64,000 nt of DNA, from positions 2,170,001 to 2,234,000 of the forward strand of contig NZ_CP032364.1 in the NCBI RefSeq assembly GCF_003589745.1, written 5' to 3'. Below, one piece after another: positions 36,997-45,369 of the stretch. Made by a program: the position numbers and the translations under genes. Numbering within the stretch: position 1 is the first letter of the stretch; each line of letters starts with the position of its first letter. The DNA is from Lachnoanaerobaculum umeaense (GTDB lineage Bacteria; Bacillota; Clostridia; Lachnospirales; Lachnospiraceae). The notes under the pieces were generated by a model that saw only the letters and a list, made by a program, of their open reading frames with translations, did not search any database and had not been told where the DNA came from.

Positions 36997-38374
36997 TTAT
37001 AAAGGTTTCATCACTATTTCCCCATTCTCATCTATTACCAAAACGGGGCTGCTGCCATCTCGGTTAATCCTTGTAATACAGGTCTTTTCATAATCATTAC
37101 TATATTCATATATGAAAATATACTCATCTGTACAAAAAATCTCAGGTTCTGATTGTTCTGAAAAAAAAACTTTCTTTTTATAAATCTCCTTAGATAAACC
37201 TGTATCACTATCTATAGAAAATACATATAAGTTTTTATCTCCTTTTTCATTGTCCAAAGGATCATTATATAATAAGTATAATGTTTTGCCTTTAATTACA
37301 ATCCCTTCTACAATAGCATTATCTCTCAAACTTGTATCTATAATTTCATACTTAATGTAGGATTTATCAGAAGCGTTTTTAATATCGTCCACCTTAATTT
37401 TAAATATTTTATATTCATCTGTTTCATACATTACCTTACCTATTTCTTCACTTATTAGCTCCCTGAAACTGTTTTTTGAGAATTTTTCTTTATATTCTCT
37501 ATCTCTGTAATTAATCACCTGCATTCCCAATATATATATACCCATCAGAAACTTCTAACAATTCTCTAGCATATAAGTTTATACTCTGCAAATTATAGTT
37601 ATCAATATTTCTATCCGTTGCATCTGTTGATATTCTTTTCCTTGCGGTTTCATCTACTTTTTCTGCAAATGAATCGTATGGTAAAATATCTTCTTCTCTA
37701 TAAGAATTCCACTCTGCAGGTGGCAAATAATACCTTAAAAGTTTTAGTCTGGGTATTTGATACTTTATCTTATTTATGTCAAACATATAATAGCTTGGAA
37801 CATTTATTTCTAAACCGCCATGACCGTCCACCGAAAAAACATAATCATCAAATATAATATTGTTGAAAGGTGAAATATATTCTAATTTATTTTAAAAAAT
37901 TCTTTTTCCATTTAAATCATATTTCTCATAATCAACCTTGTTATTTAATATATATATATTTTTGTCTTCCAAATATATATCGCCCCATGTGCTAAGTATC
38001 TTTACTCTCTCTCTACCAGAGATTGCATTATAAATATTTGAATTATTATCATATAAAAGAATATCTTTATCTTTTACTAAAATTCCTACAATATCATTAG
38101 GTAGTTTACATATTTCCTTTACCTTATCATCTGTATCCTCTATATACATTAATCTGTCTTTATAAACAAAATATTCTGCATTTTCTCCTTGTTCTACTTT
38201 TTTAATTATTTTACCACCTGTATTATCGTCATGAACTACTATTTTTTCTTTCAGCCAATGCTTGTTTGCAGATACATACATAAAGTCAAAATTAGGTAGT
38301 ACAAAAACTAATAAAACAGATATTAGCACTATTAAAAAAACTATTGCAACTCATACTTTTACTTTCCTTTTCAT
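36997..38374 (-). pseudogene. membrane-anchored propeller-like protein, module copy 1, broken
   Basis: Paralogue of the gene at 34891-36360 with three lesions. ATG 38374 reads MKRKVKV then TGA (38351-38353) exactly where the other copy has Trp (KKKVW). A second in-frame stop (TAA, 37892-37894) follows LNGKRIF, after which the same frame continues DDYVFSVDGHGGLEI. A third break is a frameshift in a TA run near 37535 (DGYIYIG versus YILGMQVINYRDREYKEK). The end, GEIVMKPL, matches GEVVMKPV of the intact copy. Two in-frame stops argue for true decay, not sequencing error. Confidence 0.75.
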
Positions 38375-38404
38375 AGCTATTTAATCTCCAGTTTTAAACT
38401 TGTT

Positions 38405-38958
38405 CTATTCTAAAATCATGGTAAATAATTTACTAATATATACATATTTATTTGTTCCTGAAAGAAATGAAGTGTTCTTTATATCAATTTCTCCATTTAC
38501 AGTCTGAACTTCTACCAAATATGTTTTTTCCTTATATATTAATTCACCTAGCATATCCAGCAGTTCCATTCCTGTAGAAACAATACTCTCCCCATCTTCT
38601 ACTCCAAATATCCTCCCATTTGTCATAGTATCCAAAGTTAATGCTGATATTAGACAATCTATTTTCAACTTCAAAGGTTTATCTGATATTTTTTTAATTC
38701 TAATATATCAATAAAACATCTTTTTTCTTGAGATCTCTTATTCCTTCTTATATAGATTCTACTTATATTATTCATAAAGTTATTAATTAAAATTTCTGTC
38801 TCACTACTTGGAAATACTTGATAGTTAAAAGAGTCTGCATTTCCATCATTATTTGCAAATATGGTATAAACTTTAAGCTTACTAAATAGATCTCCCAAAT
38901 CTTTTCGAGACTGCTCATATCTTTTCAGTCTGCTCTGATCTATTATCTTTGGCATCTT
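38405..38958 (-). pseudogene. hypothetical protein, module copy 1, frameshifted
   Basis: Matches module copy 2 (36400-36996): YEQSRKDLGDLFSKLKVYTI, then LINNFMNNISRIYIRR, then ILELKK. A run of seven As near 38683 shifts the frame; the adjacent frame goes on ISDKPLKLKIDCLISALT ... GRIFGVEDGESIVSTGMELL to 38405. Its 5' end runs in frame into unrelated mobile-element sequence, so its start is lost. Confidence 0.55.
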
Positions 38959-39245
38959 GATATTCGGTATCAACACTTCCTCTCCGTCTTCCATCTTCTC
39001 CAAACCGTAGGTTCCCCCCTGTTTCTCGAACAGATTCTCTTTGACTATCGGGGTGTAGGTTTCTTCCTCCAAAAGATATTACCTGTCCGCCAGTATTACT
39101 GTTTCTTTCATCAGCCAAGCCTCCTTTATTTTCTTCATTATTTATTGTTTCGGTACTTTTAACGGTTTCGTTTACAGTATTATTATAACGCTCCTTATCT
39201 GTCTTTGTCCGCTCTTTTATCTCTATTTCTTTAAGTTTTTCTCTC
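38915..39245 (-). pseudogene. C-terminal remnant of a large integrative-element protein
   Basis: Frame REKLKEIEIKERTKTDKERY ... GGQVISFGGRNLHPDSQRES ... NRSEQTEKI is hydrophilic, Arg/Glu/Gly-rich and reminiscent of linker regions of large helicase/methylase-like proteins on conjugative elements. It overlaps the start of the module copy 1 gene in another frame, so the joint lies near 38950. Family call is tentative. Confidence 0.4.
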
Positions 39246-39249
39246 TCAC

Positions 39250-39702
39250 CTATCCTCCTATAAAGTTATAATTAGCGTAGTCAGGATAGCGAATCTGTAT
39301 CGCTTGCCAAAAGAATGGTGCATAAGTACAGCAAAACAAGTCTTCTACTGTATACTTCATACACTCATCCATCTGTTCTTCCGGTTCTTTATAATCATCT
39401 ACACTTGGTGTAGTGTTACAATAAAGGTTAAATGCCAGTCTCACCACCTTCATACTGCTACCTGTTTGCCACCCCTCACACAAACACTCGGTCTTTATAT
39501 CACCGGTCTTAAAATCATAAATACTGTTAATATTTCTTCTCGTATCAGGGCTGATACCCAGACAATAGCAAAGTGCCTTATGGTAGGCATCTTGTTTCCT
39601 TACTTCTTTTAGTTTTTCATAGTAGAATTTTTCATGTGCCTCGCTAATAAATATAATAGACCGTTTACTATTATTTTCTGCACTTAACGCTGTGCTCTTC
39701 AT
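39250..39702 (-). CDS. DUF6075 family protein of mobile elements
   Basis: 150 residues without signal peptide. FISEAHEKFYYEKLKEVRKQ, DAYHKALCYCLGISPDTRRN, IYDFKTGDIKTECLCEGWQT and VEDLFCCTYAPFFWQAIQIR follow the pattern I recall for DUF6075, a protein of unknown function carried by Tn1549-like and related elements. Complete in length. AAGGAGG lies seven bases before the ATG. The paired-hairpin repeat copy 2 lies directly upstream and may act as its leader. Confidence 0.68.
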   Translation of the reverse strand: MKSTALSAENNSKRSIIFISEAHEKFYYEKLKEVRKQDAYHKALCYCLGISPDTRRNINSIYDFKTGDIKTECLCEGWQTGSSMKVVRLAFNLYCNTTPSVDDYKEPEEQMDECMKYTVEDLFCCTYAPFFWQAIQIRYPDYANYNFIGG

Positions 39703-39721
39703 ATTGAACCTCCTTATAGAT

Positions 39722-39810
39722 ATAAAAAAAGAACAAACACTTATAAAAAGTGCTTATTCCCAAACATTAAACAAGGGAAAGCAATAAATGCTTTCCCTCG
39801 CCAAACTTAT
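39722..39810 (-). repeat. paired-hairpin repeat, copy 2
   Basis: Same design as 30525-30610: GGGAAAGCA/TGCTTTCCC (9 pairs, perfect), the linker, then a second stem of ACACTT/AAGTGC with flanking pairs, followed on the minus strand by seven Ts. The loop-proximal stem bases differ from copy 1 on both sides, so pairing is kept by paired changes. It lies about 20 bases before the DUF6075 start signal. Confidence 0.65.
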
Positions 39811-39930
39811 ATATAGACTTTTACTTCAATATCTTTAAATCTGTTTGCCTTTGTGTACTCAGGATGCTCAGCCATAAATGCCTGCACATCCGCTCGCCTC
39901 ACCGTTAAGCTGCAAAAATAAATATATTGC
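39807..39930 (-). pseudogene. short coding remnant between ppdK and the hairpin repeat
   Basis: Frame LTVRRADVQAFMAEHPEY followed by TKANRFKDIEVKVYI and a stop looks like the C-terminus of a real small protein, but the upstream part is only ppdK sequence read in another frame. It is probably the tail of a mobile-element gene (an excisionase-like helix-turn-helix is possible) left at the insertion joint. Confidence 0.4.
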
Positions 39931-39933
39931 TGC

Positions 39934-42567
39934 CTAATTCCTCTTTTCCGCAATCGCTGCCTGTGCTGCTGCAAGTCTTGCAATTGGCACTCTAAATGGT
40001 GAACATGACACATAGTCAAGGCCGATCTTGTGGCAGAACTCAACTGATGAAGGATCTCCACCGTGCTCGCCGCAGATACCTACGTGAAGCTCAGGTCTTG
40101 TCTGCTTTCCAAGCTCGATAGCCATCTTCATAAGCTTACCAACTCCAACCTGGTCAAGCTTAGCAAACGGATCGTTCTCGAAGATCTTTCTGTCATAGTA
40201 AGCATTGAGGAACTTACCTGCATCATCTCTTGAGAAACCGAATGTCATCTGTGTAAGGTCGTTTGTACCGAAGCAGAAGAATTCAGCCTGCTTAGCAATC
40301 TCATCAGCTGTAAGACATGCTCTTGGGATCTCAATCATTGTACCAACTTCATACTTGATGTTTGAGCCTGCTGCCGCAATCTCCTCATCTGCTGTCTTAA
40401 CAACGATATCCTTAACGTACTTAAGCTCCTTAGCGTCAGATGAAAGCGGAATCATGATCTCCGGCTTAAGGTTCCAATCAGGATGAGCCTTAGCTACATT
40501 GATAGCAGCTCTGATAACAGCCTTTGTCTGCATTACCGCAATCTCAGGATATGTTACTGCAAGACGAAGTCCTCTGTGTCCCATCATCGGGTTGAACTCG
40601 TGAAGTGAAGCGATGATAGCCTTAATCTGTGCTACGCTCTTGCCCTGAGTCTTTGCAAGCTTCTCAATCTCAGCTTCCTCTGTAGGAACGAACTCATGAA
40701 GCGGCGGATCAAGGAATCTGATTGTAACAGGATTACCCTCAAGTGCCTCGTAAAGCTTCTCGAAATCTCCCTGCTGTACAGGTAAAATCTTCTCAAGAGC
40801 TTTCTCTCTCTCTTCTACTGTATCTGAACAGATCATCTCTCTGAATGCGTCAATTCTGTCGCCCTCAAAGAACATATGCTCTGTACGGCAAAGTCCGATA
40901 CCCTCTGCACCAAGCTCTCTTGCTTTTCTTGCATCCTCAGGTGTATCTGCGTTTGTACGAACTTTAAGTCTTCTATACTTGTCAGCCCATCCCATGATTC
41001 TTCCAAACTCACCTGCGATCTGAGCTTCCTGAGTTGGAATAGCACCATCATAAACATTACCTGTTGTACCGTCAAATGAGATAACATCTCCCTCGTGGAA
41101 TGTCTTTCCGCCAAGCTCGAACTTCTTGTTCTCCTCATCCATAATGATCTCTGAAAGACCTGATACACAGCAAGTACCCATACCACGAGCAACAACAGCT
41201 GCGTGTGATGTCATACCACCACGAACTGTAAGGATACCCTGTGAAGCCTTCATACCCTCGATATCTTCAGGTGATGTCTCAAGTCTTACAAGAACAACCT
41301 TCTTACCTGCATCAGCCCAAGCCTTTGCATCTTCAGCTGTAAATACAATCTGTCCGCTTGCAGCACCCGGTGAAGCAGCAAGACCCTTACCTATAGGTGT
41401 AGCCTTCTTAACAGCCTCTGTATCAAATGTTGGGTGAAGAAGTGTATCAAGGTTTCTTGGCTCTATCATAGAAACAGCCTTAGCCTCATCAATCATACCC
41501 TCATCTACAAGGTCACATGCGATCTTAAGTGCAGCAAATGCTGTTCTCTTACCGTTTCTTGTCTGTAACATGTAAAGCTTTCTATCCTCGATAGTAAACT
41601 CCATATCCTGCATATCTCTGTAATGATCCTCAAGCTTATGGCAAATCTCAACGAACTCATCATATACAGCAGGCATTACTTCCTTCAACTGATCGATATG
41701 CTGTGGTGTACGAACACCTGCAACAACGTCCTCACCCTGAGCGTTCATAAGGAACTCACCCATGAGCTTCTTCTCACCTGTAGCAGGATCTCTTGTAAAT
41801 GCAACACCTGTACCTGATGTATCACCCATGTTACCGAATGCCATCATCTGTACGTTAACTGCTGTACCCCATGAATATGGAATATCATTGTCACGACGAT
41901 AGATATTTGCACGTGGGTTATCCCATGAACGGAATACAGCCTTAACGGCAGCCATAAGCTGTTCCTTAGGATCTGAAGGGAAATCTGAACCGATTTTTGA
42001 CTTATACTCAGCCTTGAACTGATTTGCAAGTTCCTTCAAATCTTCAGCTGTAAGGTCAACGTCCTGTGTAACTCCCTTTTTCTCTTTCATCTGGTCGATA
42101 AGAACCTCAAAATACTTCTTACCAACTTCCATAACTACGTCTGAGAACATCTGGATAAATCTTCTGTAGCAGTCATAAGCCCATCTTGGGTTACCTGACT
42201 TTGCAGCTAGAACCTCTACAACCTCTTCGTTAAGACCGAGGTTAAGAATTGTATCCATCATACCCGGCATAGATGCTCTTGCACCTGAACGAACAGAAAC
42301 TAAGAGAGGATTTTCCTTATCACCGAATTTCTTTCCTGTGATCTCTTCCATCTTAGTAATATTCTCCATGATTTGACCCATGATCTCATCATTTATCTTC
42401 TCGCCGTCCTCATAGTACTGAGTACATGCCTCTGTTGTAATTGTGAATCCCTGAGGTACAGGTAAACCGAGATTTGTCATCTCTGCAAGGTTTGCACCCT
42501 TACCACCCAAAAGATTTCTCATTGTTGCGTTACCTTCTGTAAAAAGGTATACCCACTTATTTGCCAT
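39934..42567 (-). CDS. ppdK: Pyruvate, phosphate dikinase
   Basis: Interconverts pyruvate + ATP + Pi and PEP + AMP + PPi; in anaerobes it often works in glycolysis. 877 residues, full length. N-terminal ATP-grasp domain starts MANKWVYLFTEGNATM with GGKGANLAEMTNLGLPVP; the phospho-His loop GGMTSHAAVVARGMGTCCVS lies about halfway; the C-terminal PEP-binding barrel has EGIGLCRTEHMF, MMGHRGLRL, FCFGTNDLTQMT and the closing HVGICGEHGGDP with the catalytic Cys. RBS GGAGG lies before the ATG. Monocistronic; G+C and codon choice fit a highly expressed gene. Confidence 0.97.
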   Translation of the reverse strand: MANKWVYLFTEGNATMRNLLGGKGANLAEMTNLGLPVPQGFTITTEACTQYYEDGEKINDEIMGQIMENITKMEEITGKKFGDKENPLLVSVRSGARASMPGMMDTILNLGLNEEVVEVLAAKSGNPRWAYDCYRRFIQMFSDVVMEVGKKYFEVLIDQMKEKKGVTQDVDLTAEDLKELANQFKAEYKSKIGSDFPSDPKEQLMAAVKAVFRSWDNPRANIYRRDNDIPYSWGTAVNVQMMAFGNMGDTSGTGVAFTRDPATGEKKLMGEFLMNAQGEDVVAGVRTPQHIDQLKEVMPAVYDEFVEICHKLEDHYRDMQDMEFTIEDRKLYMLQTRNGKRTAFAALKIACDLVDEGMIDEAKAVSMIEPRNLDTLLHPTFDTEAVKKATPIGKGLAASPGAASGQIVFTAEDAKAWADAGKKVVLVRLETSPEDIEGMKASQGILTVRGGMTSHAAVVARGMGTCCVSGLSEIIMDEENKKFELGGKTFHEGDVISFDGTTGNVYDGAIPTQEAQIAGEFGRIMGWADKYRRLKVRTNADTPEDARKARELGAEGIGLCRTEHMFFEGDRIDAFREMICSDTVEEREKALEKILPVQQGDFEKLYEALEGNPVTIRFLDPPLHEFVPTEEAEIEKLAKTQGKSVAQIKAIIASLHEFNPMMGHRGLRLAVTYPEIAVMQTKAVIRAAINVAKAHPDWNLKPEIMIPLSSDAKELKYVKDIVVKTADEEIAAAGSNIKYEVGTMIEIPRACLTADEIAKQAEFFCFGTNDLTQMTFGFSRDDAGKFLNAYYDRKIFENDPFAKLDQVGVGKLMKMAIELGKQTRPELHVGICGEHGGDPSSVEFCHKIGLDYVSCSPFRVPIARLAAAQAAIAEKRN

Positions 42568-42611
42568 ACGTAAAAACCTCCATATGTATTTTACTGTGTT
42601 TTCCGTCCATT

Positions 42612-42639
42612 ATTATACCATATTCATATAATATAGCAA
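42612..42639 (-). promoter_or_regulatory. promoter of ppdK
   Basis: TTGCTA (42634-42639), 16-base spacer and TATAAT (42612-42617) on the minus strand, about 45 bases before the start codon. Confidence 0.6.
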
Positions 42640-42859
42640 AGCATAAAAAAGAAAATTATTTACCTTTTACAGAGATTTTTTGATACTTTACTACCAAAAA
42701 GATGTAAATAGTAAATTTTAACAAATTCTTGTATACAGTATTCCGTCTGTTTAAGTCAATTTTTAACTTTATACCTATTAATCAAACCTTTGTATACCCA
42801 TAATAATCCAAAAACTCACAGCAAAATAAAACTTTATAAAATTGTATATTATAAAAATC
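42640..42859. other. divergent intergenic region ppdK-fprA
   Basis: AT-rich spacer between the two divergent promoters. No open frame, riboswitch motif or strong repeat was recognised. Confidence 0.5.
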
Positions 42860-42937
42860 TTGCATTTAAAAACTTTTGCATTATACTATAATTTGAAATA
42901 AAACGATAAGGTATTTAATATAGTAGCTTTGGCTACT
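42860..42937 (+). promoter_or_regulatory. promoter and leader hairpin of fprA
   Basis: TTGCAT (42860-42865), 16-base spacer and TATACT (42882-42887). In the leader AGTAGC/GCTACT (42922-42937) forms a six-pair stem with a four-base loop, about 15 bases before the ribosome site region GGAGGAAT. Confidence 0.5.
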
Positions 42938-42965
42938 TTAACTATGCAATGTATATGGAGGAATT

Positions 42966-44177
42966 ATGCATCAGGAACAATGTATTAAGGACAATTTATA
43001 TTATGTTGGAGGCAGCGATAGAAGACAGAGACTTTTCGAGAATGCTTATCCTATTCCAAATGGAATGGCTTACAACTCATATATTATATTGGATGAAAAA
43101 ACTATACTCTTTGACTCAGTTGATAAAACTGTTGAAGATGTGTTCTTTGAAAACTTAAAAGCAACACTTGGTGACAGACCCCTTGACTATGTAGTAATAA
43201 CACATATGGAACCTGACCACGCCGCTACTTTGGGCGATCTTTTAAATATTCATCCTGAAATGATGATAGTTGGTAATGCTAAGATAAAGGCAATGATTGG
43301 CCAGTTCTTTGACTTCTCTTTAGACCACAGATTTATGGAAGTAAAAGAAGGTGACACATTAAGCACAGGCGAACATACATTTAAGTTCTATTTTGCACCC
43401 ATGGTTCACTGGCCTGAGGTAATGATGGTATATGATGAGAAGTCAAAAGCACTTTTCTCTTCAGATGCTTTCGGTTGTTTCGGTGCACTTTCAGGAAATA
43501 TATTCGCAGATGAGTTAAACTATGAGTGTGAGTGGTACTCAGAATCAAGAAGGTATTATGCAAATATTGTAGGAAAATTCGGCTTGCAGGTTATGAATAT
43601 TTTAAAGAAACTTGCCGCTCTGGATATAGAGCTTATCTGTTCACTCCATGGTCCTATATATAGAACAAAAGAGGATATCCTTGCCTGCATCAAAAAGTAC
43701 CAGACATGGGGTTCTTATTCTCCCGAAGATGAAGAGGTAGTTATATTCTCAGGATCTGTTTATGGACATACAGAAGATTTTTCCACATTGCTTGCAACCT
43801 TAGTAGCTCAAAGAGGAATAAGAAATACAAAGGTACTTGATATTTCTGCTATTGATGTATCTTACCTGCTTTCAGAGGCTTTTAGAGCAAAGGTACTTGT
43901 ATTTGCTTCTTCTTCTTACAATGGTGGACTCTTCACTCCAATGGAAAACTTCCTTATGGACCTTGTAGCACATAATTTCCAGAACAGAGATGTTTTTGTA
44001 GTGGAGAACGGTTCATGGGCACTCACAGCCGGCAAAACCATGCGTGAGATTATAGGACAATTAAAGAATGTCAATATCTCAGAAGAGACTATCAGTATCA
44101 AATCACTTCTTACTAAAGATCAGTACGCTGATGCGGTTGCAATGGCAGATAAGATTGTAGAATATTTGAAAAAATAA
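42966..44177 (+). CDS. fprA: FprA-type flavodiiron protein
   Basis: Reduces oxygen to water or NO to N2O with electrons from rubredoxin or a reductase; protects anaerobes. 403 residues. N-terminal metallo-beta-lactamase domain with diiron ligands His80, Glu82, Asp84 and His85 in ITHMEPDHAA, His in MVHWPEVM, and later Asp and His (SSDAFG, SLHGPIYR). The C-terminal flavodoxin domain starts about residue 255 with IFSGSVYGHTEDF (FMN site). ATG at 42966 is preceded by GGAGGAATT. Single gene with own promoter and terminator. Confidence 0.95.
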   Translation: MHQEQCIKDNLYYVGGSDRRQRLFENAYPIPNGMAYNSYIILDEKTILFDSVDKTVEDVFFENLKATLGDRPLDYVVITHMEPDHAATLGDLLNIHPEMMIVGNAKIKAMIGQFFDFSLDHRFMEVKEGDTLSTGEHTFKFYFAPMVHWPEVMMVYDEKSKALFSSDAFGCFGALSGNIFADELNYECEWYSESRRYYANIVGKFGLQVMNILKKLAALDIELICSLHGPIYRTKEDILACIKKYQTWGSYSPEDEEVVIFSGSVYGHTEDFSTLLATLVAQRGIRNTKVLDISAIDVSYLLSEAFRAKVLVFASSSYNGGLFTPMENFLMDLVAHNFQNRDVFVVENGSWALTAGKTMREIIGQLKNVNISEETISIKSLLTKDQYADAVAMADKIVEYLKK

Positions 44178-44192
44178 TATAATTTATTTCTA

Positions 44193-44224
44193 TGTATACC
44201 TGCTTAGTTGGGTATACATTTTTT
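44193..44224 (+). terminator. terminator of fprA
   Basis: TGTATACC (44193-44200) and GGTATACA (44211-44218) form an eight-pair stem followed by a run of six Ts. Confidence 0.85.
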
Positions 44225-44284
44225 ATTGATTTTTTCGAAATCCGGTAGTAAAATGAGGTTTCATTTTCTTTTAAAGGAGTTTTA

Positions 44285-44985
44285 ATGGCTAATAAAAAAA
44301 GATAAAAGCCGCTTTCTTTGCGGCATTTCCAAACACCATACCTATTTTAGCCGGATTTTTATTCTTAGGTATTGCTTATGGTATCTACATGAATCAATCT
44401 GGTTTTAAATTTTACTACCCTATGTTTATGAGCTTTGTAATTTTTGCAGGTTCTGTAGAATTTGCAACCGTTTCCTGGTTACTTGGAAGCTTTGATCCTA
44501 TAAATATATTCTTTCTGACACTTATGATAAATGCCAGACATTTATTCTATGGTCTGTCAATGCTGGAAAAATATAATATCCCAGGTTGGAAGAAACTGTA
44601 TTTAATTTATGGCATGTGTGATGAGTCCTTTTCTATAAATGCTACAATAGATATTCCAAAAGACATTGATAAAGGCTGGTTTATGTTCTTTGTAACTATG
44701 TTAAATCATATGTATTGGGTTGCCGGTGCCACTATAGGCGGAATATTCGGAAGCTTCATACCTTTTGGCACTAAAGGAATAGAGTTTGTGATGACTGCAC
44801 TCTTTGTTGTTATCTTCCTTGAAAACTGGCTTAAAGAAAAAAATCATACTGCATCTTTTATTGGTCTTTTTGTATCCATTGTATGTCTGTCAGTTTTTAA
44901 AGTTTCGAACTTTATTATACCTTCAATGTTTATAATACTTGCCACACTTACATTACTTAGAGTGAGGTTACAACAATATGAGTAA
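44285..44985 (+). CDS. azlC: AzlC-type branched-chain amino acid exporter subunit, frameshift in poly(A) near the start
   Basis: The large subunit of the AzlCD amino acid exporter. From ATG 44285 (RBS AAAGGAG) the frame reads MANKKR and stops, because the A-run at 44294-44300 has seven As. With eight, the protein continues [20 protein letters not shown] and into the conserved AzlC body ([27 protein letters not shown]) to 44985, about 234 residues with several hydrophobic helices. The open frame now starts only at ATG 44389, which would remove the first helix and has no RBS. Poly(A) phase variation, a recent mutation or a sequencing error are all possible. Overlaps azlD by eight bases. Confidence 0.8.
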
Positions 44986-45307
44986 ATTACAACGAATAAT
45001 TATAATAGCTCTTGTAGCATTTGCCACAATGATCACCAGATTTTTACCATTTATAGCCTTTCCGGCAAATAAGGAAACTCCTTCCTATGTAAAATATCTT
45101 GGCAAGGTTTTACCTGCTGCAGTACTTGGACTTTTAGTAATATATTCACTAAAAGATGTATCAATATTTAATGAATATCATGCTATTCCTGAATCCGTAA
45201 GTATTGCGGTTATTGTATTATTACATTTTTGGAAAAGACAAATGATACTTTCTATCTCTATAGGAACAATACTTTATATGTTATTGGTCCAATTTATATT
45301 TAAATAA
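44978..45307 (+). CDS. azlD: AzlD-type branched-chain amino acid exporter subunit
   Basis: 109-residue membrane protein with four hydrophobic segments and the family features RFLPFIAFP and [19 protein letters not shown]. Its ATG lies within the end of azlC (ATGAGTAA), so translation is coupled. Partner of AzlC. Confidence 0.88.
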   Translation: MSKLQRIIIIALVAFATMITRFLPFIAFPANKETPSYVKYLGKVLPAAVLGLLVIYSLKDVSIFNEYHAIPESVSIAVIVLLHFWKRQMILSISIGTILYMLLVQFIFK

Positions 45308-45369
45308 ATTGCTTGCAATTATTCGGCGATTAATATATCTTTATATAAATAAATTAATTAAGGAGTACT

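Noticed and set aside
36997..38374. Sequencing error as the whole explanation for the broken propeller-like gene
   Set aside because: Two in-frame stops, one a Trp-to-stop change, are not run-length errors; only the third lesion could be.
39807..40061. 84-codon minus-strand open frame overlapping the end of ppdK
   Set aside because: The first 50 codons are ppdK in another frame; only the last 30 or so look like real coding and are listed as a remnant.
42640..42859. Possible riboswitch upstream of ppdK
   Set aside because: Searched by eye for known cores and paired regions; only AT-rich spacer found.
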